64,000 nucleotides of DNA from Pomphorhynchus laevis (GCA_012934845.2 WNNJ02001757.1:62001-126000), one strand, 5' to 3'; positions 34,166 to 45,897 are shown, counted from the stretch's first letter. The notes: generated by a model from the letters alone, not told the origin. Program-made: numbers and translations.

Positions 34166-34591
34166 TGTGTGAAAGACCCGGATTAGTTCAGTCGGAAGGC
34201 AGCGCATTGGTGTAGTTGGTGTGCACCCGACCCCATTAATTTGCTGACTTACTGAAGACTGCAAATATTGAACGAGGCACTAATTACATCAAGATTTGTC
34301 TTGACTTCTTATTTAGACCATATTTATTCTGTATATATATTTTATTAAGAAAATCTTAATTATTATTAGAAACTGCGTCGTTCAGGAACTGCGTCATTCA
34401 GAAACTGTGTCGTTCGAATACTACATAGTTATGAAGCAACTTTGTTCTAGAATTGCGTCGTTCTGAAACTACGTCGTACTTGATCTTACTTATTCATCTG
34501 GTATCTTCTTATATCGATGAAGTGGCATCAGTTCCACCAGCTGACATGAAGGTGTCACTTTACGACTGAGCCACACAGGGTCTTTCACACA
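34166..34591. mobile_element. 426-bp inverted-repeat element inside LINE copy A
   Basis: Ends in perfect 14-bp inverted repeats, TGTGTGAAAGACCC and GGGTCTTTCACACA. The next ~15 bp inside also pair partly, and both arms carry a tRNA D-arm-like string (TAGTTCAGTCGGAAGG at the left; TGGCTCAGTCGTAAAG on the opposite strand at the right). The middle has about six imperfect copies of GAAACTGCGTCGTTC. No target-site duplication is evident. It may be a foldback element built from tRNA-like ends. No coding capacity. Confidence 0.7.
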
Positions 34592-35039
34592 CCTAAAGCT
34601 CAATTGGAGAGCACGATGAACGGTAAACTCGACAGGAGGAACTTAAGAAATCTTGGTCCTTGCTCAGGGGGAATTCTCTTGAAAAGAAGTCAAGTCCCGA
34701 TATTGTTTGGGTACATAAGAGGCGCACCTGTGCATTCATTCTTAACTACAGATGTCGGGCCCGTTTCATAGTCTATATAGCTCTCTTCCGGGCACTCTTG
34801 AACCTATTCAAGTCAGATTCGGCAATCCATATAATCGTAATGGTAAACCCTGATATCTTACACGATGTGTAAGCGCAGATATGGGTTGATTATTTATAAT
34901 GAAGAAAATATATGAGATTACTAGTATCTTAAGCTTTTTCTTTGTCGCAAGGGCGCGCTGAAAAACAACCACATGCGATTTAAAAGAGTTGATAAGAAGA
35001 TTGGAACTTATCTTTTAATCTTAAATATAATTGGCTAAT

Positions 35040-35950
35040 AATCGAGACCTCCGCATTTCATCTGCGTTCAGAAAACAGGGATGCTGTATCATCAGCGTAA
35101 ATCACAAGATGTTGATTACGTCGAAAACGTTTTAAAGAGAACAATAGAGTCAGCGAGAAATAAGACATGATAAAGTAGGAAGCCCTTAAGCAATCTGTAA
35201 TTGGGTAGAACTGACGTGCATCAGGGTCATCTTCGTAAAAAAGGCGTTTAGTGTACAGCAGTATCTCCACCCTGTTAACAATTTTCGCAGGCAACCCTGG
35301 GGACCTGAAAGAAAAGATCACACAAAGAATTGAGATGCGGTTAAATGCAGCAGAAAAGTCAAGAAAAACAGTAGTGCAAGCTGATGATTGTTTTCTCGAC
35401 AAAATTGTTGAACTTAAACGATAGCTGAATAGGCTGAGCTACCTGTCGCCAAGCAATAAAATCCATATGGGACTAAATTGCACCTACTTCAAAACGTTTT
35501 TTTTGTAAATGAATATGAGGATATTTTGAATCAAAATGGGACGCAAGTATTTCGAACATGATAACGGATTACATTTTAATAAAAAACCCATCGACTGACG
35601 TTAATTGCTGCAATAGTGAACGGTGTGACTAATAACATTGTGATGGCGACCACCTTATTCTGACTGTATGTCAAAAGCTAGCAAACGCGAGTAGAGAGTG
35701 GCGCATAGGTTATAGAGGTTTTTGTTAGCGGATCCCAAAATTCAGGATATTCGTAACTGAGAGGTCCCTGCTCATGAAACAGCACCAGGTAAGGATTGGT
35801 TTTGTGAGACAGCGTGGTCCCATAATTGTGTCGAGATAGCTACCCTTCCAAAGTAAAATGTCGAGAAGATAATTAGTAGTTGTGCAATAAAAGGTAGGGC
35901 GGTGGTGCATGTTTAAGATATTCATTTCTAGCTTGGTGGAGTACGCTTTA
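35040..35950 (-). mobile_element. Jockey-like LINE, copy B (minus strand)
   Basis: An open piece at 35058-35402 reads TVFLDFSAAFNRISILC, LLYTKRLFYEDDPDARQFYP and VIYADDTASLFSERR, clearly the same family as 33340-33730. The piece at 35725-35925 matches the end of the endonuclease region. Truncated at both ends. It faces copy A about 160 bp away, so the two form an inverted pair. Confidence 0.82.
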
Positions 35951-36074
35951 ATTTAACGACAAGTCCTGTCTTTGAAATTACCTAGTAAGACACCATAGCC
36001 GCTACCTAATAAACAATCCTGGAGGTCACAGTTCTGGTGAATCTCTACTCTAGAAAGAATACTCATTTGATCCT

Positions 36075-36245
36075 ATAGAAGATCCACACACCCTACAAGC
36101 CAGTAAAAATGCTTTATGAACCTGAATTTCATCTAGCATTCTGAGGAATTGCCGGTGTCTTTACAGTTATCACAAAAGCAGTCGAAACGCACCCTAACCA
36201 CTTTATCCGATTGACGATGACTGCTGGGTGGCTGGAATCGTCTCG
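36075..36245 (+). repeat. Duplicated unit, copy 1
   Basis: AGAAGATCCACAC through ACAAGCCAGT, ACAGTTATCACAAAAG and GACTGACGATGACTGC-like sequence recurs at 36471-36618, about 396 bp away, with roughly one difference every five to eight bases. Copy 2 leads directly into the hammerhead fold. Copy 1 is followed by a sequence (GATCGAGCTGATGACCGAA) that may be a decayed hammerhead core. Confidence 0.75.
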
Positions 36246-36470
36246 GAGTGACACATTAAACTGATCGAGCTGATGACCGAATTTCAGTTATTTAGAAGAT
36301 AATATTGATTGAAAATTAATAGTAACCAGCTTTGGATACTGGACCACAGTTTCAAGTGATTTTAAGAACTAAGAATTTGTATAACAATGCATTCAATTTG
36401 AAATCATGAAAGAAATTCAGTGATCTTGTAATCAACGCATACACATTTGTGCATTATTTAGAAGATTACT

Positions 36471-36618
36471 AGAAGATCCACACTCAACAAGCCAGTGAAA
36501 ACGCTTTATGCACCTGAGCTTCGTCTAGTTTCGTAAAGAATTGCTGGCATCTTGACAGTTATCACAAAAGTAGTCACACGCAAGCTAACCACTTCATTCG
36601 ACTGACGATGACTGCGTG
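36471..36618 (+). repeat. Duplicated unit, copy 2
   Basis: Second copy of the unit at 36075. It overlaps the left arm of the hammerhead's long stem, so unit plus ribozyme probably form one element. Confidence 0.75.
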
Positions 36619-36719
36619 TGTTGAGGTGCCTATGGATGATTATTGAAGTCACGGTACTGATGAGCTCTGTTAGAGCGAAACGCGTCCACCGTTGTTGAAC
36701 TTAGGCACCTCAACACACG
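36615..36719 (+). ncRNA. Hammerhead ribozyme, type I, with long distal stem
   Basis: The core is CTGATGA (36657-36663), stem II GCTC/GAGC with loop TGTTA, GAAAC (36677-36681), a minimal stem III (AC/GT around GC) and the cleavage triplet GTC (36084+600, that is 36684-36686). Stem I is ACGGT/ACCGT next to the core with an A-C mismatch at the first pair, an internal loop, then a perfect 17-bp stem (36615-36631 with 36703-36719). Tiny stem III is typical of the hammerheads of Penelope-like elements and animal retrozymes (established knowledge). Self-cleavage would release unit-length RNA from tandem transcripts. The mismatch may lower activity. Confidence 0.85.
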
Positions 36720-37275
36720 TTTAAAGTGTTTTAAGCTCGAAAAACAGAACTACTCTTAATCTGAATCATCGGATAGAATTTAGCATAAGCTCTGTGCATG
36801 GCAGCGCGCATTACTGTTAAACCATGCATCAGGCACTAAATTCTTTTTAATAGAAATGCTGTTTTACCGGGACACTTTCAAGTGTACAAATATATAAAAT
36901 ATAATTTGTTATAATTCGTTGGTGGCGAAATCAATTCTAAATTTTTCTGGTGAAGTTGTAGACTACTCTGCCTGGATATTGACACACAAAAGACAATAAA
37001 AATCTTTTGAAGTAATCCTTAACTATTGCGGGGAATTTATACTTATTTCACCAGGTAGGAGAGCTTCCTCACCTTGGGAAGCTCAGTAACATTAAATTTA
37101 TTATCACTAACCTTATTATGTTTTCGTAGTAATGTCTTAGTCCTTTTTTGGCTGAGAAATCGTTTAAAGATTATTTTTCCTTCAAAATTCCAAATTTATG
37201 GGTTGATTTGCAATGTAAAGTTGTTTTATTACATTACATCCTTTGAACAGTTCGACATGTTTATCAAAATATAAC
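36720..37275. other. Stretch without a recognised gene
   Basis: Moderately AT-rich. It includes a plus-strand open frame at 37074-37274 of low-complexity hydrophobic character that I do not accept as a gene. Confidence 0.4.
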
Positions 37276-37279
37276 TGAA

Positions 37280-37545
37280 TGGCGTTCTAGAACTGCGTTT
37301 GTCAGAAATCGTGTTGTTTGGAAACTGTTTCCGTCTGGAACAACTTCGTTCTGCAACGAATTCGTTCTATAAAGGTGTCGTTCTGAAACTGTATCTTATT
37401 GGAACTGCGTCGGGGTGAAAATGCAGAATTCTAAAGCTCTTTCTGCGATTGCGTAGTTCTGAATCCGTCGTTCTGAGACTGAGTCCTTTTGAAACTGCAT
37501 CTTTCAAATACTTCGTCATTCTGAAACTGCATCGTATGGCGGCAA
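37280..37545. repeat. GAAACTGCGTCGTTCT minisatellite
   Basis: About 16 degenerate tandem copies of a 15-16 bp motif. The same motif fills the middle of the 426-bp element at 34166-34591, so the two loci share a satellite or an element. Confidence 0.85.
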
Positions 37546-38039
37546 ATCACATAAACATTTAGCACATTTATCTAAGATCAAACAGTGTGGATATATAATG
37601 TTCGTGTAATAAACGGCACAAAAAACTTAAGGCAAAAGGTACATGCATTTATCGCAAATGCCTCGTCGCCCTGAGTGAAATCCTCAATTGACAGTAAATT
37701 AGCTTTCTTTCTCGAAAACTTATATTATGAAGAGGAAATCACCTTTATTATAGGTTTTGTTGAATAAAGTTTTGCAAGGTTTACTTTCATTACAGTTTAT
37801 TTAACAAAATTTATCAATAGTGATCGTATCAGCCCATAAAAGATCTTGTAGTTCGGGTATGATCCGATTTATCAACTAGGAAACATACTGAATACAAGTG
37901 TTCTAAAATGCGTCGAATCACGGGAATACTCTGCTGTTCATTTGTTAGCAGAGATTCGACTTTTTTAAACAGCCCTCGAACAAGGTAAAATAAAAGCTCG
38001 GTGTTGCATGCTTCTGATGTCACCTGATGCGCAGGATGT

Positions 38040-38341
38040 ACAATTCACTCATTATGCACTCATGATGATTGATCTGTGCTTAGTGTGGAATATTATCCAT
38101 GATTGTAAGCACCCAAAAATGGTTTCTAGAACTAAGGGATCGGTATTCATTACGTGGCCATTCTTGGATGTTGAAGATAAATAGCTTTAATCGAACCCGT
38201 ATTCGATATTTCCGTCGACGTGTAATTCAAGCGTGGAATAGTATTTCCGAAGAAACCGTATCGACAGAAATAATTTCAAAATTTAAGAACAGCTTAGACG
38301 TTGATCCGGCAGGAAAGATCCTCAAGACACTATATAATTAA
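38040..38341 (+). mobile_element. LINE 3' coding end (CR1/RTE-like C-terminus)
   Basis: The piece 38099-38341 reads YSLRGHSWMLKINSFNRTRI then RRVIQAWNSISEETVS and FKNSLD, which is the conserved tail found at the end of CR1-like RT proteins. It terminates in TAA. Upstream, LCLVWNIIHD in another frame fits the preceding block. Only this tail remains. Confidence 0.8.
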
Positions 38342-38400
38342 TTGACTTTTAAACTATTTAATTTCATTTGTGTTTGTGATGCAACTGTAAGAGCTTTTGT

Positions 38401-39620
38401 CTCATTTTGTTGTCAATTTATAATAATACAAGTCCGATATCAACAAAATTCCGAAGCAAACCCTTGAAGATGCTAAATTCATCAAATAAAAAATTGATAA
38501 TTTACTAGAACAACGGATTATCGAATAAAGCCGATCTTCGTGGAGAGCAGAGGTTTGCGTTGTTTCACAAATAGGAACAATCACGAATGGTAGTAGACAT
38601 TCACGTACAATACATATATATACTCTATTGGATGCATATTCGCTACCCAATATTGATCACCTAATTTCAAATATTGCTTCTCATTCTATTTTCAAATGTA
38701 GATTTATCAAAAGCTTATCAGATCCCCTTACTCGACACGGGCAAGCCGCCGTATACTGCATTTGAAGTGTACTGCATTTTTAATACCAACGTATACCGTT
38801 CGGATTAATAAATGCCTTTATGTTTTCCAGCAAATAATGAATAACATCAAAGCTGAAAACCATTTATCTGAAGTAAATGCCTGCCTCGATGACAATCATT
38901 TGCGGAAAAACTATGGTGAACATGACAAAAGATATCGGAAATTTTGTGAATAAACCAAGAATATAAACTTAAACTTGACAGAGAAAAATGATCAAGTACA
39001 AAAAGACCGAACTGAGATTTGAGGGCTATTATTTGTCAAGGTTCAATCAAACGTAATCTGGATCAAGTCAAACCTTTAATGGATTATTATGTACCCTGCA
39101 ATAAAAAATCAATACGACGCTCTTTGGGTTTACTGGCATGTTACTCTAAATGGATTTAATCATTATTTGCAAAAATTCGTCCCTTATAATGGTGTAACTA
39201 TCCAATTTGTAACGAAGTTATCACTTCTGTTGAGTCTAGAAAATGAAATATCAACGACTACTTTATGTGAATACAAACCTGTTTGACCACTAATCCCCGA
39301 AACGGACGCTTCATATTCAAGCATATTAGCAGTCCTAATCCAAGATAATAAATCGACTGCATTCTTCCCATAAATCTTATCAAAAAAGCTTTACGTTAAG
39401 TTAGCATCAAAAAAAGAAGCATAAGTGCGGTTTAAGATTTGCGTCATTATCTACTAGGGAGGAATTTGAGGTTATCACTGATCCACGGTCAGTGAACTTT
39501 GTTTGATCTGGCCAACAAACAAATAAAAACGATAAAGTAGCACAGTAGCGTTTAGAGCTTGCACCTTATCGATATGAAATTGAGTACAAAAACGTTTTCA
39601 GTGAGTATGAACCCTATCGG
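38401..39620 (+). mobile_element. Ty3/Gypsy-like LTR retroelement, pol fossil
   Basis: Weak but ordered similarity to a Ty3/Gypsy reverse transcriptase (the LDAY-LPNIDHLIS region near 38630) and then to its RNase H (around 39470-39600). No LTRs, protease or integrase could be recognised. It is heavily broken and looks old. It starts directly after the LINE tail at 38341. Confidence 0.7.
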
Positions 39621-39879
39621 AGATTCAAAAGATTTCAAAATCATGCAAAAAATAATAGAAAATGCATTCTAGTATCCCTTTTTTCTACGAATTCTTCGTC
39701 TCAATCAGGTATTTCCTCAATTCATAGAAGTCAGGTAAGTACTTCTTTATTTTCTAGTTCACAAACTGAACAGTAGGCACTTCCCCCTAGCGACGAAACT
39801 TCATAACTTAATTACTATCAAATTTTCGTCTCCCATTGAGAGACAAAAAATATTGAACTGTCTGTTTCGAAGTTTCACC

Positions 39880-41425
39880 GATATATACAAGAATAGAGTT
39901 TTATTCAGCTCGATTAAATATTATAAAGCCGAGATAAGAGTATCGTTTACCTCCTCAGACATCGCTTCTGAGCACCTTAAGTACTTCAATAATAATCTGT
40001 CCCAGTTTGGTTTAAAAACTTTATAATCTATTCAAGCGTCAGTCAAAATAACAAATATTCCCTCTAACCTAAACACATACGACTTCTAAACTCTGGAAAA
40101 GATTTATAGGATAACCAACTTTCATTTTCTAAATGAAAAATAATAATTCTCCTCAACCGATTGCATTCTGCTGCACCTCGATGGAAAACGCCGAGTGTAT
40201 CTCAAGATCCGTCTGTAATCTGTTTATGGGCCGCAACCGGAGATTTTCACTTGTAAGCACAGATAACCTGACCTACCCACTGTAATGGCTGCCACAAGTG
40301 GGGACACTTGGGGTGGTCAGGTTGGCACAACCCTCAGTCATGTTGGGACTGTGGGTAAACAGATTCACAACACATGAAGGCAAGCAACAACCCCACTGCT
40401 CGAACTGTGGGGGGGGGGCGACCATCCGGCATGTCTCGTAAATTCTGCCTCTTCAAAGATTATATGAAGAAATCTGCATTCCATCGATTAACACCAGTTC
40501 ACACTTCGCAAATGCAAACAAATCCAACATCACTTAAGCTAGCAAAAAGCTGTCCGACCTGGATATCATTCGTTTGATCGATGCGAAAAACCAAACCAAC
40601 ACAAAGAAGATGAAAGACTTGATTGTACATATATTTAGCATGTCGTGTGGCACGCCATATACCTTTACTACTGCAGCCATGGAATCAATGAAAAGAGGCG
40701 TCTCTGCTTGTATCCAGCAGTCCATCCGCCTCTCCAAACAAAGGAGATCATAGAAAGTGGTGGATAGTAAGAGAATAGAAGATAATGTTCGTGGGCAAAT
40801 GACTCTCTCATGAGGCAAGAAGTGAGAAGGGTAACCTTCCCCCTCTGATTCCGACTAGGGGGAGGGCTTTTCCACTCCGGTTCACTATCGCAATGGGAAG
40901 AAATCACGAGCCGTTTTCACTGAATATTCTACAGTGGAATTCGTGGGGAGGGTGCTTCCGCCCTTAGCCTTCCATCTGGTAGATATGCAGATGTTATAGC
41001 CCTTCAGCAGACGCGGTCTATCTGTCCCCCAGGATATTACTCCATTTATTCTAAAGCACATAACCTCCCACTTTACTCTGTATGTAACCCATCTTCACTC
41101 CTCTTCATCTCAAGGATTTTTAACCATAGTGAAGAGCTCCTTAAGATCATCCCTCTTACTAAACTTTTTTTGTCCAGCTCTATCTTGCTTAGCGATTTCA
41201 AATTGTAAGAATGGTAAACGCATCAGCAAAGCCAATATCTATTTCCGGTCTAGAAAAATTCACAAGAACCATGACCTCCTGGATCGTATATTAGTTAGCG
41301 GCTATGCCATTGTACTTTGTGACATCAACGACATAGCTGGTCGTTGGATTGATGCAACACTTCGCAAAGACAGGAATGATTATCTTATACATAAACCACC
41401 ATCCCTCACATTTCATTAATTCGTA
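39880..41425 (+). mobile_element. Jockey-like LINE, copy C (5' half)
   Basis: ORF1 pieces begin near 39925 (IRVSFTSSDIASEHLKYFN) and reach the zinc knuckle CNGCHKWGHLGWSG (about 40280) and a second Cys cluster. The endonuclease start lies at about 40930, and an open piece at 41129-41419 matches copy A around SSLLLNFFCPALSC and NDIAGRWIDA. The copy ends at TTTCATTAATTCG, where DR1 copy d begins. There is no RT, so it is a 3'-truncated or interrupted copy. Confidence 0.8.
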
Positions 41426-41570
41426 TTAGGATTAGAGTTATGAGGATGAACTCCTATGTTATCTGTTTATGATCTGTTTAACCCACCATAACTGATGGCC
41501 AAATATATGATGATGTATTTACCCCGAAGTGATTTGTTATCTTAGGTAATAACTTATTCTAACGCTGTGT
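41413..41570 (+). repeat. DR1 dispersed repeat, copy d (diverged)
   Basis: ATTAGGATTAGAGTTATGAG, then TGTTATCTGTTTATGATCTG, GGCCAAATATATGATGATGT, and the end motif CTTATTCTAACG. It abuts the truncated LINE copy C. Confidence 0.55.
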
Positions 41571-44500
41571 ATATTATTCACTATCCATCCAAAAAAAATT
41601 AACTTGAGAGTTTAAATTTATTTTTAGTAATATTTATATGATAAATTATATATTAGACAACTTTTCTGATTTATTTTATAGTTTATATTTTGTTTATTTC
41701 TTCACTCTCTCTTTTGATCAGTTAATAACTTTTATGAGTGAACAACAAATTTATAACAAAAGTAATATTTAGTTATTCTGACACAGAGATGCTATTTTCC
41801 ATTTTACTATAAGAAATTTTAAGTTAATAGTCAAAATTTATTTCTGATAATATTCTGATTTATTTATCTTACAATTTTTTGTTTAACTTTTCGTTTATAG
41901 AAACGTTTTAAGATCTTTCATTAAATATGAAGATATATAGGAAGATTTTTATAAATAAGCACATCGATGTACTGTGGATGTTTTTTATTATTCTTCTTGA
42001 CGAAAATAATCATGTGTTTTAAACTTTTGCGATAAAAAAGATGCAAATTTTAATAGAATTTGTATAACTTTACATTTATTGGAACTTTTTACGAAGAGAC
42101 TATTTAAGGGCATAGTATATTTATAATATTATTATATTTATAATATTGTCATATGCATAGTATAATTATAATGATAAATTAAATTTTATGTTCTACTATT
42201 TGAAATAGAGAGATATTTACAAATTACTGTCCCTCCAAGCACACTAGTGTACAACTGATGTTTTTTATTATTGTTCTTGACGAAAATAATATCTTGTTTT
42301 AGCCATTTTTCCTCAACAAAAACAGATGCGCATTTTAATACATAACAAAATATAACGCGTTTGTATTAAATAAATTTTATAAGTACGTATGCTGTCGTTT
42401 CATAGCTTAAGCATTCTTCCGGAGACATTTTACTATTTAAGCAAAAGGATCATCAGAATCAAAATGATTTTCACAATTTTGACATTGCTGTACGAGTTTG
42501 ATATTATTTCGAGTAAGTCTGTAATATCTTCGGAATCTTACAAGTAAACAGTAAGTTGTGACTTGTTATGACGATAAGTCTTTTGTCGATGTTTTATTAC
42601 TGTATTTTAACTTTGAGTTTGCTTTGTGTGCAAAACGGTTATGAGGATAATAATTGAATGATTATAATGATCTAAATCAAAAGTTATTAACTCGTTATTT
42701 TAGGAACGTGCAATTTAGAAAAAATGAATTTATAATATCAATAATTTTAGCACAATGTTAAATGAGAAACTTATTTGTCGATGATATCTATACAATATGT
42801 AATAAAGCGTTTATAATGAGACAGTTTAATAAAAGTTTTGTCAAAATTTTGTTAACATTTTGTCAAAATTTCAATAAAAACAATTCCTTAAATAAAAAAT
42901 ATGAATTTGCATTATTAATTATAAATGGGCATTATTTGACGCCCATTTATAGGCGCCAAGGTGCTTAATTATTTATCAGCATTTATTCTCTAATCTGTTA
43001 ATGCTGTCTTTCATGTCACCGTGCTCAAAAACATGCAGCGTTGTGAAAATAAGTACCTTCTCAATGCTACAAAAACGTGTCAATTATAGGCTGATACAGT
43101 CAGCCACTTCAAGGTTTATTTTGACATATCTCTAATACGTGCAACTTCATGGCCAATAAGAGGATGTCGTTTTACTATCGCCTGACCTTCTAAAAATGAT
43201 TACTCGAACTACTTGACATATCAGGCATAGATGGTTTGTATTTTTAATTTATTGGACTCCCGAATTCAATAGCAGCAAAAGCCAATGACATAATGATAAT
43301 CCGAAGTGTCAGCGCAAGCCTAAATGCAGGATATATGAGTTTTTAAAAACATTAAACATTATTTTCTACGATTGAACCATCAGGAGTATTTTGCATGAAA
43401 TAAACTGCTTATTTCAAAATTAATATAATTACTAATAATTAAGTAAACTATTAATTTTATTGTTTATAATTATATGATAAATAATTATTAATAAGTTACT
43501 ATTAAACATAATGCGAAACTTCCATATCTACTTTCTTTCAAGACTGCGGCTGCCTGGATAAGATACATAACTCAGTTCATGACTGTCTAGCAGTTTAATT
43601 CTCTTAGTATGGTCCTAGTACTAGTTTAATTTCTAGGTTTGAAAGTAATTGAGCTTCCCCTTCATTTAAGCATGAAGCACGTTTCATGTGCTTTAAAACA
43701 AGTATGTTAAATAGCACATTCAGAGATCAAAAAGCCCTTGTGGTATTGCGTGCAATGAACTTATTAAAGCGATATTTGAGAGGACGTGTTTCGACGTCGC
43801 TATATTTAAATACCTTGCTCAATCTTGACATTTAGCATGTCACACTGCTTTTGACTGCATTAAATCAACCAAATACACGTGGTTAAAAGTGGTAAGTTCG
43901 CGATTGTAATTTCTTGAACCGAAGTTCAATTCTGACTTGCGCTACTAGATATTCTCACTCTGTCAGTGACTCCGTTCACACCAAATTGAGATCTTGTCTA
44001 ATGAGATTTACGGTTATTTGTTGACTTTTAATACAGAAAATAATAATTTGACATACAGTATAGTAAGATCAATTATCTTCTGAATGATTTATTCTTGGAA
44101 GAATAATCTAATATCTGAATTACTGAGCGATGCAAGGAATTTTTAATGGGAAACGCACAATCATCTGTGAGCTTACAGTAAAATGAGAAATTGGATAAAC
44201 TAATTTAAAAAAGCTTATGCGACCATTTCAGTGTTCCAATAATCTGATAATATTAATCACTTGTGACTTGAAAACACCGATTATAATATGAAATATTAAA
44301 AGAAATATATTAATATATAAAGATATTATAAAGATATCTTTATATCATTATATATTTATATTAATATAAAGATATATATTTTTATATTATTTATATCTTT
44401 TTATTATTATAAAAATAATATAATAGAATTTATTGAAAATAGTTCACGTTCATTTTAAATATTTAACAAAATAATAATTGAATAAATAATGATTGAATAT

Positions 44501-45790
44501 AATGATTGAATATTGAAAATTATGACTATTTATTTTCTAATGATAGCTTACCAAATTTAATATTTAAACATGATAAAATCGAAACTAATAACTAAAATAT
44601 ATAACGAAGAATATGGACTATTCTTCATACTATTCTCCTTTTTAGTGATTTCAAAATACCTAGTCCTCCGAATATACTTAATGTATATTAAATCTATATA
44701 TATATACATTAATATATAATAATATTTTTTACTGTAAAAGCTAAAGGCTTTTTCAATAAGTTGTCTTATACTATCGAAAAAAACCCCTATGTACGCTCGA
44801 TTGGAGCGTACATTGGAGTTTTTTGATAGACACGTGTTTTTATAATTATCTTGCTCCGTACTGTCGAGCATTAACATAGTAAATACACTTTCAATATTAC
44901 GAACAACGAAAAATTATGAAATATGTGGAACACGAACCGAGGATTGAGCAACCTAGTTTATTGACATGATCAACGCCGGTACCGTTAATATAATCCTCAA
45001 GCTTTTATGAAGATAGCGGTATCTAAACTTAAAACTTCTAACGAATGCATACTAGTACTTAAGTATTTAAATGGTATTGGCACTTACAACTGTATAAATT
45101 GTACAAATTTACAGTACCTTATTTTGTCAACTTTGTGTGGCAAATGTTTTTATCCAAGGTATAAAAGTCAAATGTTTTTATCCAAGGTATAAAAGTTAAA
45201 GAAATGCAGCAAGTTAAACAATGAAATGATGAACACTCATATTTCTTTGTTGATTTTCGACTGTTGTGCTATTTAAATTAATTCGATAGTATTCGATTAA
45301 TTCGAATATGCCATGAAAATTATAATTAAATAATATAAATTATTAATTTTTGTAATACATTAAACTGCCAATTGTTGACTTGTTTGATAATTATAAACAA
45401 TGTTTGCTTTCCAATTCTTAAGCATAATGAATTATCCACATGAGAAAAGTTATTTTTATAAATTTTATTTAAAATATATCTATTAGTTGTATCTATTTAT
45501 TAAATATATAGATTTAATTTATATATTAATTATATTTGTAGTATTTTATAATATAAAATATATTATAATATAATATATAATATATTATACATTTTCATAT
45601 AATATATTTTATAGTATATTATAATATATTATAAATTATATTATATTGATGATAATGATTTTGGAGAAAAGAAAAAATATTAAAAAACATTTCATGACGT
45701 GATGTCTTTAATTAAAAATTGCTGATTTTGTTGCTAATTATAAGCAATGCTAACTTTATTAAATTTGCTGAATAAAAACAAGTCATTTTT
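41571..45790. other. 4.2 kb of AT-rich sequence, no gene seen
   Basis: I see no exon with coding character. Notable items are a hairpin at 42920-42951, a smaller one with arms GTACGCTC/GAGCGTAC near 44790-44812, and very TA-rich blocks at 44290-44420. An open minus-strand frame (44557-44877, 106 codons) is low-complexity and I do not accept it. Confidence 0.5.
42920..42951. repeat. 11-bp perfect hairpin
   Basis: TATAAATGGGC, loop ATTATTTGAC, GCCCATTTATA. Followed by TAGGCGCC. Possibly a structured RNA end or the end of a small element. Confidence 0.8.
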
Positions 45791-45792
45791 GC

Positions 45793-45798
45793 TATAAA
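45793..45798 (+). promoter_or_regulatory. TATA box candidate
   Basis: TATAAA lies 46 bp before the ATG of the signal-peptide exon at 45839, which allows a start site near 45825 and a short leader. Confidence 0.35.
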
Positions 45799-45838
45799 TT
45801 ACTGTCTTTAGGTCAATTGAATTCCACTGAATCGAAAA

Positions 45839-45897
45839 ATGTTTATTTTATCTTTGATCGGATTTATTGTAGCATCTATAGTCAAATGTGATGCTAA
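45839..45897 (+). CDS. Signal-peptide exon of the microexon gene (first exon)
   Basis: ATG opens MFILSLIGFIVASIVKCDA, a clear signal peptide with a hydrophobic core. The frame then reaches donor GTACGA after two bases (AA), so the exon ends in phase 2. Every 22-residue repeat exon at 53.6-63.8 kb begins in phase 2, so this exon can head that array in frame (AA plus A or G gives Lys). The intron would be 7.7 kb and holds the inserted retroelements of 47.2-52.7 kb. The link to the array is inference from phase, strand and lack of another candidate. Confidence 0.6.

Larger units (their letters stand above)
30600..34880 (+). mobile_element. Jockey-like LINE, copy A (nearly full length, decayed)
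   Basis: In order: a gag-like ORF1 with zinc knuckles (30840-31540), an apurinic-type endonuclease (31830-32450), a reverse transcriptase (33100-33950) and a C-terminal part, all on the plus strand with repeated frame changes. A 426-bp inverted-repeat element sits inside it (34166-34591). The base composition is visibly richer in G and C than the flanks. Copies B (35040-35950, minus) and C (39880-41425, plus) belong to the same family. I infer the Jockey superfamily from the ORF1 knuckles plus endonuclease and RT layout. Confidence 0.82.

Noticed and set aside
34170-34245. tRNA gene
   Set aside because: Only a D-arm-like string is present, with no anticodon arm or T-arm; it belongs to the end of the inverted-repeat element.
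44557-44877. Minus-strand 106-codon open frame
   Set aside because: Low-complexity Tyr/Ile/Lys content from AT-rich DNA, no family, no splice support.
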